From NCBI RefSeq assembly GCF_018139145.2, contig NC_059477.1:27693502-27757501 (forward strand): a stretch of DNA of 64,000 bases. Reading direction: 5' to 3'. Positions 57,601 through 64,000 of the stretch are shown one piece after another. The notes beneath the pieces were generated by a model. That model saw only the letters and a program-made list of their open reading frames with translations. It did not search any database and was not told the DNA's origin. How positions within the stretch are numbered: position 1 is the first letter of the stretch; the number at the start of each line of letters is the position of its first letter. Source of the DNA: Gymnogyps californianus (lineage: Eukaryota > Chordata > Aves > Accipitriformes > Cathartidae). Both the position numbers and the translations under genes were made by a program.

Positions 57601-60600
57601 GTTTATAACAGCCACTTCCATACTTACAAAAACTGAAGTGAAATTCCTGTTTTCTTCAAGTTAGCAATGATAATTTCCAGCTGATCCTCACTGACAGGAC
57701 TACTAAGGTCTGTAAACAGTTCAATGTGTCTCTTCTCGTATTTCTTTCCTCTTAAAATACAAAAAGAACATTTACATATATCGGAAATATTATCTATAAG
57801 GCCTTTTTCTAATTCTTTCCTTACAAAATTGAAGCTTTACCAAAGTAATATACATGTGAAAAAAAAAATAAGCAAACAGACCTACTTGGTAGAAGTTATT
57901 CTATCATTGGTCATATTATTTATGGTAAGTTTTTATCTTTATATGATTTCCCCCTACTCATTCCTACTCCCTAAAATTGAGGACTCTAGCCCTGTCACTG
58001 TATAAATCACTAACTACATCTAAATGAATGGAATTCTGCCAATTTTCACCAATGTAGATAAAATGCTAATAAAATATGCTAGGTTGTTTATTGATTATAC
58101 TGGATATTTCCTTTGCAGCTGTAACTCTGTCCTTGTGAAAATGGAAAATGTATTTTAAATTACTGTTGCTGGTGGGGGTTCCATTTTAGTAAGCTAATTC
58201 AGTAGATTTATTGGATAAGATGGACTTTAAAGCCTACTTAATAGGTTAAGAAGTAGTAACAATAAACATCAGAAAGTTCTGCCAGCTACAGAACAAAATT
58301 CAGTTAAACTGATATACTTTTTATCTGGATATTCAAGCATAAGGGTGATTTTCTTGAATTTTTACCCAATATTGTTTTCTCAGCTGGAGGCAAACTCCAT
58401 ATCAAAGGGTTTTGTGCACACGAGCAACTTACCCACAAGATAACAAAAGCAGTTGCTCTGCAGATATTCAAAGTTATACTGCCATAAATACACTGATTTT
58501 AATTCACAAGTCAGTTTTAACTGTTAAATTGATACAGCTTTCCACACCAATTAGACTTTATTCAGAAAAATACAAATTGCATCACTAATTCTAGTCTTCT
58601 GCAGTCACAATTAGATCATATAATCTTTTTAACAACATGTTCAATCTCTGTTTTGAGAGGAAGTAAGGTTATCTTCCTTTCCCTGGACCATCAGTTCACT
58701 GAGTGTTACAAACAGTCACATTCCCACTCCAAGTACATTCATTGACAACTTTGTAACACTTGTGCCAACATTTTATTTCAGCTTAAACAGTGTTTTTTCC
58801 TACTGCACATTTATCTCCCACAGCCTGCATATTTACAAATAGCCACCTTACCTCCAATAGCCTTTAATTTGCTAGGCTGAACAAACTGACCTTTCTAGTT
58901 TTGTTTTCTTTTTTCTTTGTAAGATATGCCATCAACCTTATAAATTTGGTAGCCCTTTTCTATGCATTTTAACATCTGAATTAATGTTTTTTGAAAACAG
59001 ATCACAAGAAATGCGACACTAAGTGAAGTCTTTGTGCCTTGTATAACGGCATTAATATTCTCATGAATCTACTGCAAAGTTCCCAGTTGCATCAGAAAGC
59101 TCTTAGATTGTCTGGAGAAGCTAGATGTCTCCTGGGGATTCTTCAGGGACAGACTCCTGGAGTGTGGCGTTTGTTTTTAATGTGTTGGGTTTTTTTAAAA
59201 AAGCATTTTCCATATTTACACAATACTGGAAATGTAGTACTGACAAGAAATCAGATCAGCTCCAAAGTGCAAGGTCAGAATTCTGTAAAAGGCTTTGGGT
59301 TGCATACTTACATTGTTTCCTTCTGAAGCAAGTCCATACACACAATAATTGCATCCAGAACTAAGCAAATTTAAGAAAAATCTCATTTAGAACATGAATC
59401 ATGTCACAAAAGTGTTTTTCCTATGAAACAATCTTCTGTTTTCACCCCCTCCCAAACACTGGCAAACATGCATTTTAGTTAACAAGTAAACAATTTTTTG
59501 AGACAAGTACTCTTCAAATATCTACTGTGCAAGAGGTTCCTATATAACTTGTCTGTTTTGTGATCTTGTCTCTTCCCCATTTATCTGATAGAACAGTAAA
59601 AAGACTGCCTCAGGGCCCAATCTTTTAACTGTCAATGAGGAGGCTCAAGTCCAATGAAAGAGCAATCTAATCTTTACAATGTTACTTTGAATCCACAAAC
59701 AAAATTTACTTGCACTTTCAATACATGATACCATTTTCTCATGCAAGTTTTCCTTCAAAACATCTGCACCTGGCAATCTCTTGATAGTTTCTTCCTGATC
59801 ACAGTTTTCATTGGGAACATATTTTTATCATGGCACACAAACCTGCCCACCCATCGAAGAAGGAACATGACTGCTTCTGCTAAGATGCAGCTGACTGGCT
59901 GCACACTCCTCCGAAACAGCTCTGACAGTCTGAATAGAGCTCACAACAATCATTTGGTGGCCAGAAAGAGGGAAGACAACACAGGAAGTTGAACAGTATG
60001 TAAATGAAACACACAAAGGGACACTATACAGATGGCCTTCTTTTAAAACTCTTCGCCTTATGCAACTAAAACCAGAATACATTCAAACATGAACAACATT
60101 CAAACCAACAAGTGACATTTGGCAATATTAGAAATACTTTATATAGAAATCAATCTGATAAACCTCTATTCTGCTTTGTCTGGCTTCTGGTACTTCTGCT
60201 GACATATTTCGTAAATAATATTTTTATCTGATGAAAAGCATAAACCAAGTTCTGCAGCACTACTGTTAAAAACACATGCCTTATTTGAGGCCTAAAATTA
60301 TATTATTGCTATCTTTGTTCTCTTTAACTAACAGAACGCTTCATAAAACCAATGATTCCCTAAGGCCAAGTCTCCATCTGCTAGCCTAAAAGAACGTTAA
60401 AAAGCAACTAATCTGCTTTTGAACAAACTTACAACCACAAATTAGCTGAACTCTGACAGTAGTTAAAATTTCAGAGGCAAATCTGAGCCCATTTCACAAC
60501 ACTAACTTCCTGTCTCCTATGTAGCTGAATCAGTTCAAGAAGTGCTCTACAACGAAAGGATACAGTCTGCTTGTTCAGAGCCCGGTTTAATCACATCTTG

Positions 60601-61415
60601 AATGTCCTCCAGCAGATCAAAATCTGGTAGCATGAGTGACCTATGGACAGTAATGTTTTGGTATTGATCCCCACTGGCAAGGTCATTCCTAGTACCATCA
60701 GTGCCAAACAAAACTACAGCGACCTCATCTTTACTCTCAGCAAAAACCTGGAAATAGAGAAAATACAAAACAGGTATAAAAACACAGGTAGATTCATACA
60801 CAACTATGTTAGGCAGACTCCAGCAAGCTGAACTAATTTTGAAACAGTGTCAAGTACAGTGGATTTACTTTTTCTTACTTTTTCAGTGCTATTCTACCAA
60901 GATGTAATCTTACAGAGAGTTCACTAATTTAGATATAATTAAACTAACACATTGACATGAGGATATCTGGGATAAAACAAATAAAAGTGGCTGACTCAGT
61001 CCTTGAAATGAGTCTTCAGTGTGGTAAATCTTAAGAATGTTGAAACATTTTAGAGAAAGAGTACTTGTTTTCCCTAAAAGTTTCTACTGCCCTGAAGAAA
61101 GAGTGACCAATCCAACTGCCACATCTCAGCTACTTAAGTACAGATGAAACAGAGCACTGTTACTCCTGCATAAAAACAGACTAATTCTTACTCATTTCTC
61201 ATTTATTTCAATTATTAGTAAATGAGGAAAATATTTCACAGATGTTACTGCTTCCTCCCCCTTTTTAACAGTTTTTTTATCACATGTAAAGTCACACATA
61301 CCTGTCGCTGCACAAACTTTGTCATAATCTTCTTGGCTTGTTCAAGTGAAGACTCCTCACCAGGGGCAGAACTACTCATTGTAAAGCCTACATCCAGGCA
61401 CAGCACTATGGCCGC
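12590..61415 (-). CDS. XRCC5: XRCC5 (Ku80/Ku86), DNA double-strand-break end-binding subunit; exons 2-21, exon 1 not in view
   Basis: Ku80 pairs with Ku70 to form a ring that threads onto broken DNA ends in the nucleus and recruits DNA-PKcs, XRCC4-ligase IV and other end-joining factors. Twenty minus-strand exons were placed by similarity to human Ku80, which I know, and by GT/AG boundaries. Their summed coding length (2,175 nt) keeps one frame to a TGA at 12590-12592. With a human-like seven-residue exon 1 the protein is 731 aa (human 732). Approximate domain order: N-terminal vWA-like domain, residues 8-240 (exons 2-7); Ku beta-barrel/DNA ring core, 245-445 (exons 7-12); C-terminal arm, 447-556 (exons 13-14); basic NLS-like stretch KKPK (exon 15); helical C-terminal domain, about 590-705 (exons 16-19); and the DNA-PKcs-binding tail [13 protein letters not shown] (exons 20-21). 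There is no frameshift or internal stop, so the gene appears functional. Identity is very secure; the missing first exon is the only gap. Confidence 0.97.
13415..13486 (-). CDS. XRCC5: XRCC5 exon 20 (residues 704-727, DNA-PKcs-binding tail)
   Basis: The exon is 72 nt, phase 0 at both ends, with acceptor TATTTTCAG and donor TTG|GTGAGT. It encodes [14 protein letters not shown] followed by EEGGDVDDL. The acidic [12 protein letters not shown] motif at the Ku80 C-terminus is known to recruit DNA-PKcs and is fully conserved. The linker before it differs from human (DKPSGDTAAVF). Confidence 0.95.
18286..18353 (-). CDS. XRCC5: XRCC5 exon 19 (residues 681-703, end of helical domain)
   Basis: The exon is 68 nt, entering in phase 1 and leaving in phase 0, with acceptor TTTTTTTAG and donor AAG|GTATAG. 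It encodes [20 protein letters not shown] plus AEK, equivalent to human [20 protein letters not shown] plus AKK. It was recognised by homology and by the frame with its neighbours. Confidence 0.93.
20371..20467 (-). CDS. XRCC5: XRCC5 exon 18 (residues 649-681, helical C-terminal domain)
   Basis: The exon is 97 nt, entering in phase 0 and leaving in phase 1, with acceptor TTTTTTCAG and donor AGG|GTATGA. It encodes [20 protein letters not shown] then ADFWEIMIQ, equivalent to human FSEEQRFNNFLKALQEKVE and NHFWEIVVQ. The intron just after the donor contains a T-run on the plus strand (20339-20356). Confidence 0.94.
20990..21099 (-). CDS. XRCC5: XRCC5 exon 17 (residues 612-648, helical C-terminal domain)
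   Basis: The exon is 110 nt, entering in phase 1 and leaving in phase 0, with acceptor GTCTTTCAG and donor AAG|GTAATG. It encodes [16 protein letters not shown] and [18 protein letters not shown], matching human SNQLINHIEQFLDTN and YFMKSIDCIRAFREEAIK. It is separated from exon 16 by the largest intron, about 7.7 kb. Confidence 0.95.
24640..24955 (-). repeat. Diverged CR1 LINE fragment (intron 16, same strand as XRCC5)
   Basis: The plus strand reads like antisense CR1 3' region: AGTAGCTCCAAGGATGGAGA, CTCTGGGCCCCTCTTTCTGT, then ACATCTAATTCAAATTCTGT and GAATCTGGCTTCATCTTCTC. These follow the order in avian CR1 copies ('ctccaaggatggagactc', 'aatctggctccatcttctctg'). It is 5'-truncated and old, and no open frame survives. 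Confidence 0.7.
28811..28880 (-). CDS. XRCC5: XRCC5 exon 16 (residues 589-612, start of helical C-terminal domain)
   Basis: The exon is 70 nt, entering in phase 0 and leaving in phase 1, with acceptor TTTTGTAG and donor ACG|GTAAAT. It encodes [20 protein letters not shown] plus FKD, equivalent to human [20 protein letters not shown]. It was found by homology because it is too short to form a conspicuous open frame. Confidence 0.93.
30341..30434 (-). CDS. XRCC5: XRCC5 exon 15 (residues 557-588, NLS-like linker)
   Basis: The exon is 94 nt, entering in phase 2 and leaving in phase 0, with acceptor CATTTGCAG and donor TCT|GTAAGC. It encodes [18 protein letters not shown] then LAEGNVTS. Human has DGPTAKKLKTEQGG, where KKLK forms the Ku80 nuclear localisation signal, and LAEGSVTS. 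The basic core KKPK is retained, but an acidic EEEE run follows it here. A competing acceptor three bases further on (GCAGCAG) would drop one residue. Confidence 0.94.
31875..32060 (+). repeat. MIR/CORE-SINE-like ancient SINE fragment (intron 14)
   Basis: The plus strand contains TGACCTTGAAGAAGTTGCTTGACT, shortened here to its key pieces CCTTGAAGAAGTTGCTTGA and CTATCTGTAAAATGGAGAAA, followed by a GATACTTATCTAAC block. This parallels MIR 'tgaccttgggcaagtcacttaa ... catctgtaaaatggggataa'. The boundaries are approximate. Confidence 0.6.
34155..34362 (+). repeat. CR1 LINE 3' end (intron 14, antisense to XRCC5)
   Basis: The segment has the standard avian CR1 tail in order: GGTTGCTCAGAGAGGATGTG, CAGTCTCCATCCCTGGATGT, GACCCTGCTTTGAGCAG, GAGGTCCCTTCCAACCTG and the terminal ATTCTGTGATTCTGTGA. 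An extra run CAAGACCAGTTT beside CAAGACTGG suggests a small internal duplication. It is 5'-truncated to about 200 bp and ends about 250 bp from exon 14. Confidence 0.93.
34615..34811 (-). CDS. XRCC5: XRCC5 exon 14 (residues 492-557, C-terminal arm)
   Basis: This is the longest coding exon in view, 197 nt, entering in phase 0 and leaving in phase 2, with acceptor TTCTTGCAG and donor CAA|GTAAGC. It encodes [30 protein letters not shown] and KTAQDIFKD. Human has HRALHPREPLPPIQQH, SKIKTLFPLIE and VTAQEIFQD. The match is unambiguous. Confidence 0.97.
39634..39767 (-). CDS. XRCC5: XRCC5 exon 13 (residues 447-491, C-terminal arm)
   Basis: The exon is 134 nt, entering in phase 1 and leaving in phase 0, with acceptor TGCCTTAG and donor CAG|GTGAGA. 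It encodes [16 protein letters not shown], an acidic stretch [12 protein letters not shown], and [12 protein letters not shown]. Human has NAVDALIDSMSL, TDTLEDLF and KIPNPRFQRLFQ. This arm reaches across the Ku70 partner. Confidence 0.95.
41024..41114 (-). CDS. XRCC5: XRCC5 exon 12 (residues 417-447, Ku core/arm)
   Basis: The exon is 91 nt, entering in phase 0 and leaving in phase 1, with acceptor TTGCTCAG and donor CAG|GTAAGA. It encodes [18 protein letters not shown] and [12 protein letters not shown], matching human CLVYVQLPFMEDLRQYMF and SSLKNSKKYAPT. The overlapping longer plus-strand frame in this stretch is a shadow of this exon. Confidence 0.94.
41340..41720 (-). repeat. Possible ancient CR1/L3-like LINE remnant (intron 11)
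   Basis: The phrases CTGAAGATTGTTATGTCTGC, CCCCCACCTTTGTCATTGCT and CTTTGAATAGTCTCATAAG resemble the antisense CR1/L3 3' region ('gattgttatgtcccccctcagtcttc ... ctctttcagtctttcctcata'). Identity is weak and the limits are guesses. It lies just left of the solo LTR. Confidence 0.4.
41991..42589 (+). mobile_element. Solo LTR of an avian endogenous retrovirus (intron 11, antisense to XRCC5)
   Basis: The 599-bp element begins TGTCCCGGTTTCGGCTGGGA and ends GGGGTTAAACCACGACA, giving the TG...CA ends of an LTR. It matches from memory a widespread bird LTR family, probably ERVL-type. Inside are a TATA box (TATATAAA, 42255-42262), a GC-rich initiator area, an ATT-rich stretch (about 42398-42435) and an ATTAAA polyadenylation signal (42446-42451). 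The flanks CACAC and CACGC form an imperfect 5-bp target-site duplication. No gag, pol or env sequence adjoins it, so it is a recombined solo copy. Confidence 0.88.
42255..42262 (+). promoter_or_regulatory. TATA box of the solo LTR
   Basis: TATATAAA lies mid-element, where LTR U3 ends, upstream of GGGGAGTTGGCC and a GC-rich block. It would drive plus-strand transcription, antisense to XRCC5. Whether it is active cannot be told. Confidence 0.6.
43115..43252 (-). CDS. XRCC5: XRCC5 exon 11 (residues 371-416, Ku core)
   Basis: The exon is 138 nt (46 codons), phase 0 at both ends, with donor GAG|GTAATT. It encodes [20 protein letters not shown] and [17 protein letters not shown], close to human [23 protein letters not shown]. 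The pyrimidine tract before the acceptor CCCCAG is almost a pure run of T then C on the transcript strand, giving a G-rich run on the plus strand at 43254-43266. Confidence 0.95.
43941..44003 (-). CDS. XRCC5: XRCC5 exon 10 (residues 350-370, Ku core)
   Basis: The exon is 63 nt, phase 0 at both ends, with acceptor TCTGTAG and donor GAG|GTAAGG. It encodes [20 protein letters not shown] plus Glu, corresponding to human [21 protein letters not shown]. The [11 protein letters not shown] stretch is identical to human. Confidence 0.94.
44524..44570. repeat. A/C-rich low-complexity tract (intron 9)
   Basis: This is a run of AAAACCC, CCAAAA and ACAAAAAACC units on the plus strand, typical of (CAAAA)n-type low-complexity DNA in birds. 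Frames crossing it are not coding. Confidence 0.8.
47441..47553 (-). CDS. XRCC5: XRCC5 exon 9 (residues 312-349, Ku core)
   Basis: The exon is 113 nt, entering in phase 1 and leaving in phase 0, with acceptor GCTCTCCAG and donor CAG|GTACAG. It encodes [20 protein letters not shown] and [12 protein letters not shown], matching human [20 protein letters not shown] and CFSVLGFCKSSQ. It lies in the DNA-encircling core. Confidence 0.95.
49611..49749 (-). CDS. XRCC5: XRCC5 exon 8 (residues 266-312, Ku core)
   Basis: The exon is 139 nt, entering in phase 0 and leaving in phase 1, with donor AAG|GTATGA. It encodes [33 protein letters not shown] and DDTIQG, as in human. The acceptor GATATAAAG has a poor pyrimidine tract next to it; the better tract (TTACTTTTCTTT) lies some 15-20 nt further upstream. 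The frame match with exon 7 makes this the likely site. Confidence 0.94.
50440..50615 (+). repeat. MIR/CORE-SINE-like ancient SINE fragment (intron 7)
   Basis: The blocks CTGCTGTATGACCTCAGGCT, AGTCACTTGGTTCATGTTGC and ATTTGTACAGGTCTGGCACA fall in the order of an amniote CORE-SINE ('gctgtgtgaccttgggcaagtcactt ... tttgtacagcgcctagcacaat'). It is diverged but retains both ends of the core. Confidence 0.6.
51459..51573 (-). CDS. XRCC5: XRCC5 exon 7 (residues 227-265, entry to Ku core)
   Basis: The exon is 115 nt, entering in phase 2 and leaving in phase 0, with acceptor CATTTAG and donor TCA|GTAAGT. It encodes [15 protein letters not shown], then WPCQLTIGS and [10 protein letters not shown]. Human Ku80 has nearly the same [16 protein letters not shown]. 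This is the first part of the beta-barrel that encircles DNA. Confidence 0.96.
54523..54711 (-). CDS. XRCC5: XRCC5 exon 6 (residues 164-227, variable loop and end of vWA domain)
   Basis: The exon is 189 nt, phase 2 at both ends, with acceptor TTCTTAG and donor CAG|GTAAAC. It encodes [17 protein letters not shown], then [15 protein letters not shown] and GGLEEIYTF. The Gly/Asp/Ser-rich loop before LTEQQKEG differs clearly from the human loop, while both flanks are conserved. This fits the loop being the least constrained part of the vWA region. Confidence 0.95.
54800..55356 (+). repeat. CR1 LINE 3' fragment (intron 5, antisense to XRCC5)
   Basis: The right end shows the CR1 tail: GAGGAGATGGAATAGTCTCC, ATTGCTCTAGATGACTCGTTA, GGCCATTCCAGGCCTGTGAT and TCTGT. 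Further left, AAAAGGCTGTTGCAGAGAGG and AACAATTGGTTCTTCATATT match the region just upstream in avian CR1. It is older and more diverged than the 34155 copy. The left boundary is uncertain by 100-200 bp. Confidence 0.8.
57628..57750 (-). CDS. XRCC5: XRCC5 exon 5 (residues 123-164, vWA domain)
   Basis: The exon is 123 nt, phase 2 at both ends, with acceptor ATTTTAAG and donor TTT|GTAAGT. It encodes [17 protein letters not shown] and ends in KKTGISLQF, matching the human segment GKKFEKRHIEIFTDLSS...ISLQF. The acceptor could also be read two bases downstream (AAGAG), but only the chosen site keeps the frame with exon 4. Confidence 0.93.
58740..58990 (-). repeat. Possible ancient CR1/L3-like LINE remnant (intron 4)
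   Basis: The phrases TTTGCTAGGCTGAACAAACT, CTTTCTAGTTTTGTTTTC and TTGGTAGCCCTTTTCTATGC resemble an antisense CR1/L3 3' region ('ttaggctgaacaagcc ... ttctagttt ... tggtagcccttctctgcac'). It is heavily diverged, with approximate ends. Confidence 0.45.
59312..59360 (-). CDS. XRCC5: XRCC5 exon 4 (residues 107-123, vWA domain)
   Basis: This short 49-nt exon follows acceptor TTTGCTTAG and ends at donor AAT|GTAAGT. It encodes [15 protein letters not shown], corresponding to human LDALIVSMDVIQHET. It enters in phase 1 and leaves in phase 2, and the split Ile codon AT|A is completed by exon 5. It is too short to stand out as an open reading frame and was found by homology and frame continuity. Confidence 0.92.
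59361..61301 (-). other. XRCC5: XRCC5 introns 2 and 3
   Basis: Intron 2 (60748-61301) and intron 3 (59361-60563) flank exon 3. Neither contains a recognisable repeat or a frame worth reporting. Confidence 0.85.
60564..60747 (-). CDS. XRCC5: XRCC5 exon 3 (residues 46-107, vWA domain)
   Basis: The exon is 184 nt, entering in phase 0 and leaving in phase 1. It encodes [29 protein letters not shown] and [12 protein letters not shown], almost identical to human Ku80. The acceptor is TATTTCCAG. The donor ACT|GTATCC is GT but departs from the usual GTRAGT. It is fixed by the next exon completing the split Phe codon (T|TT). Confidence 0.95.
61302..61415 (-). CDS. XRCC5: XRCC5 exon 2 (residues 8-45, start of vWA domain)
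   Basis: The exon is 114 nt, phase 0 at both ends, with acceptor TTTCTAG and donor CAG|GTATGT. It encodes [16 protein letters not shown] and ends in KFVQRQ, matching human Ku80 residues 8-45. This is the first strand of the von Willebrand A-like fold. The usual metal-site motif DxSxS is replaced by DVGFT, as in other Ku80 proteins. No initiator ATG is present, so a short upstream exon 1 is required. Confidence 0.96.
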
Positions 61416-64000
61416 CTAGAAAGGAAAGACAATACTGAATAAGAATGCAAAAGGGCCAATATAAGCATAATTACTTAAAAGGGTACATACAAAATCTGAA
61501 AGTCAAGCTACATCACTACTGGCTTCTTTTACAGTAACTGTTAATATGAGACAATGGTGGAGGACAAAACCAGTACAACTGCACTGAACTGATAATCATT
61601 TAATCCTGTATAGGCATCTCCAGGCATCTCAGTGGAAAACACAAAAAATCCTATGTTACACAATAATCTGTCAAGAGGGGCAATTTCTATACAACTCCAT
61701 GAACATATTAGGGATTTAAGGGCTCTTCTACACTAGGAAATAAAACAGAGATATTTTGGTTGACAATTACAAGCACAACACAATACAGTATATCTGCACA
61801 ACACAAGGTGGAGATACAAGCTTGTTCCCTAAACTCTACAGCTACATCCACCCCTCACAGTAGCTCGTAATAGCTGTAGAGACCATTCTTTGGTCTAACC
61901 CAAGAACGGTAAGAATGACAGCACTCCTATAGCTTCCAGGGAGAGCCAGAACATTTATGCTACTGGAGGTGTCTGCAGCATGCAGCTATGCTCTTAATGC
62001 CTTAGAAGGATGAATTCCAATTTCAATTTAGGGGCTTAAATCCCACAAGCTAGCATATGTGTTTGCGTTTCTGATCATCGCTTTAACTGATCTATATATA
62101 ACACTGCCCAAGTCTTCCCCTTAATTGATTTATAAACTAGTATACGAATAAAATAAAATCGCTTCTCATAATTTCTCTTGTTCAACTCTTGCTAAGTTCC
62201 TTTAAACTTCTTCCACAGACTCTACTTACCTTGATTAACCTGAGTAATTTTACCATCCAGCTGAATGAAGCTACAAGAGGAATTCAGCAGAATTATGCCC
62301 TGCATCTCCAAGGACACCAACAAAAGGCCAGCTCAAATTTATTGTCACCGATTAAACCACGGTTGTTTAAATACACATCAAAATCTTGCCTAGTGGACTG
62401 CCAGTAGCTTAAGTTACACTGCCTGCAAAAAGTTATTGTTTGCCAGAACACAGGAAAGTTAGGTATTACCTAGGTTGGAGCCAGTCACTTTGTTCCAAAA
62501 TACAAAATGTATCCAATTGTCTAAGAAGTGAGGCTACCAAAAGGACGTGGGCAATAAATCAGAAGACTGTCAAGCGACATGAGATGTCTAGTCTGCTTTT
62601 GCAAAGCAAAAGAGATGAACAGAAAGAAAAGGTTGTTGGTCTAAGCTCTTTTCCGTATGGCTGTGCAAATAACTCCAAGTACCTTTCTAAACATCAACCA
62701 AAAGAACCTGATTCTTTTTATCACCCAAATAGATAATTCTTAATATCAAGTTTATAAGAATAATTTGCTCAGATTAGCTGCCTAATGCTCTGTATTAGCA
62801 GCTCTCAAACTATTTGCTTATCTTCCTTCTTTTCCCAGAATATATTGTGCACCTCCCCTGTCACTTTAACAAGCACTGGTTTAACTCCCTGCATCCTCCC
62901 AGGACAGGACAAGAGGAAGAAAGAAAGAAGGCTGAGCAACAGGGCTCCACAAGACATCCAGCAGGTTATACTCAGTCTCAGCACTCTATTCCTCGCTCTG
63001 CCTTCACTGGCGGCTTGCCTGGGAGCCAGGAATTAATGCCTCTGAGTCAGCCAGGTCTGCAGAAGCTTAGAGTGGAATAGAGGCAGTAAGTGAGCCTGCA
63101 CTAGATTCTCACAAGAGCCTCGTTACTGCTCACCTGCCAGCCTGAGGAAGTACTCTACCAGCATCAGCAACTGCAGACCCTCAGCTTGTTGCTGTCCTGC
63201 CTCAAGACACACAATGGCTGGCAGCTGAATAAAATCTGTTGTCCAAAACAGGTAAATTGCTCTTCACAGCTGGCAAGATGACAGCAAAGAAACCAAACAA
63301 GTGCAGGAATGAAGAGCTGCTCTTTTGCTTAAGAAAAAATGATCGAGTGTCAAGTGCTAACATGCTTTTCTGGAAGGCAGCAACCTCCAAGCCCGGTGCC
63401 TACTCAGGTATGTGGAATCCTCCTTCAGGAAGAGGGCAGGTCTCTCTTTTGGTAATCCTCTTCTATAAGTCTCTTCATCTGTTATTAACATCTGTGCCTC
63501 TCACCTCTGAGCATCCAGTACTGCCATTTTCAGGTGCAGTGTACTAAGCGACACTTTTAAGATGCTCTGCATGTGTGCTTGTAGGACAACATTGTCACAC
63601 CTGAGCTAACAACCATCTGCTTTGCTCAAGTATTGATAAGGGTGAAAACGGAACGAGCCTGCCTTTATCTCTAACCCCTCAGCGCTGAAGCTAGTTATAA
63701 TAAAGCTAAGAGACATATGGCTACTGCAGCACCTTTGCCTGCAGCACAGACAAAACCTGTGTTTAACAGATACTAAACTGCCTTTATCAGAAGAGACCTT
63801 AACACAGCCTTCACCAACAGGATTCCTTAAACATACCAGACAAACAAACTGCATTTTAAACAGGGCAAAACCATTTATACTATTATTTTAGCAAGAGCAA
63901 TGGCAATTACTACTGTGGTAGCTGCACCGTGCTCAAAACCACAGCTGCCCCCAAGACAGGAATACCGAAGTCCCTTTGAATTAGACAGCTTTGTACCAGC
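61416..64000 (-). other. XRCC5: XRCC5 intron 1 (partial)
   Basis: Everything right of exon 2 appears to be intron. Composition stays ordinary, with no CpG-rich block of the kind expected at a housekeeping promoter. No ATG-plus-donor combination in phase 0 resembles the short human exon 1. The first exon and transcription start are therefore expected beyond position 64000. Confidence 0.6.

Larger units (their letters stand above)
47554..57627 (-). other. XRCC5: XRCC5 introns 5 to 8
   Basis: The introns are 5 (54712-57627), 6 (51574-54522), 7 (49750-51458) and 8 (47554-49610), with exons 6, 7 and 8 between them. Apart from the CR1 copy in intron 5 and the CORE-SINE-like fragment in intron 7, I see only AT-rich unique sequence. 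Open frames here are chance. Confidence 0.85.

Noticed and set aside
63100..63160. Possible XRCC5 exon 1 (an ATG followed by a GTGAGC donor on the minus strand)
   Set aside because: The frame at the donor is not phase 0, the encoded residues do not resemble the Ku80 N-terminus, and there is no CpG-rich promoter context.
63490..63520. Second possible exon 1 (ATG ... GTGAGAGG on the minus strand)
   Set aside because: It would encode only about three codons and leaves the wrong phase for exon 2.
1..64000. CRISPR arrays, operons, prophage, toxin-antitoxin or other prokaryotic systems
   Set aside because: The window is an intron-rich vertebrate locus with spliceosomal exons and vertebrate transposable elements. 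No regularly spaced repeats or prokaryotic gene organisation were seen.

Overview
This is a vertebrate, almost certainly avian, nuclear genome window of AT-rich DNA. It holds one multi-exon gene on the minus strand, and many of its repeats are of types typical of birds: CR1 LINE fragments ending in the ATTCTGTG-type tail, and a solo LTR of a family that I associate with (mostly neoavian) bird genomes. The species cannot be named from the sequence.

The gene is XRCC5, encoding Ku80 (Ku86), the larger subunit of the Ku heterodimer that binds DNA double-strand breaks and starts non-homologous end joining. Reading the minus strand from right to left, I placed exons 2 to 21 between 61415 and 12590. 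All 20 have GT donors and AG acceptors. Phases join without a break, and the product matches human Ku80 from the vWA domain to the C-terminal DNA-PKcs-binding tail, ending in DLLDMM. If exon 1 supplies seven residues as in human, the protein is 731 aa, against 732 in human. Exon 1, the promoter and any CpG island are not visible and probably lie beyond position 64000.

Layout: 1-11.0 kb is intergenic sequence downstream of XRCC5, with scattered old repeats, two G-rich runs and no convincing gene. 11.1-12.6 kb is the probable 3' UTR. 12.6-61.4 kb is the XRCC5 body, with introns from about 0.5 to 7.7 kb. 61.4-64.0 kb is part of intron 1. The introns carry a solo LTR of about 600 bp (intron 11, antisense to the gene), three recognisable CR1 fragments (introns 5, 14 and 16), two fainter CR1/L3-like remnants (introns 4 and 11) and MIR/CORE-SINE-like fossils (introns 7 and 14, and intergenic).

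I found no rRNA, tRNA, CRISPR array, operon or second protein-coding gene, and nothing that supports a previously undescribed system. Most open reading frames here are short chance frames or single exons of XRCC5.
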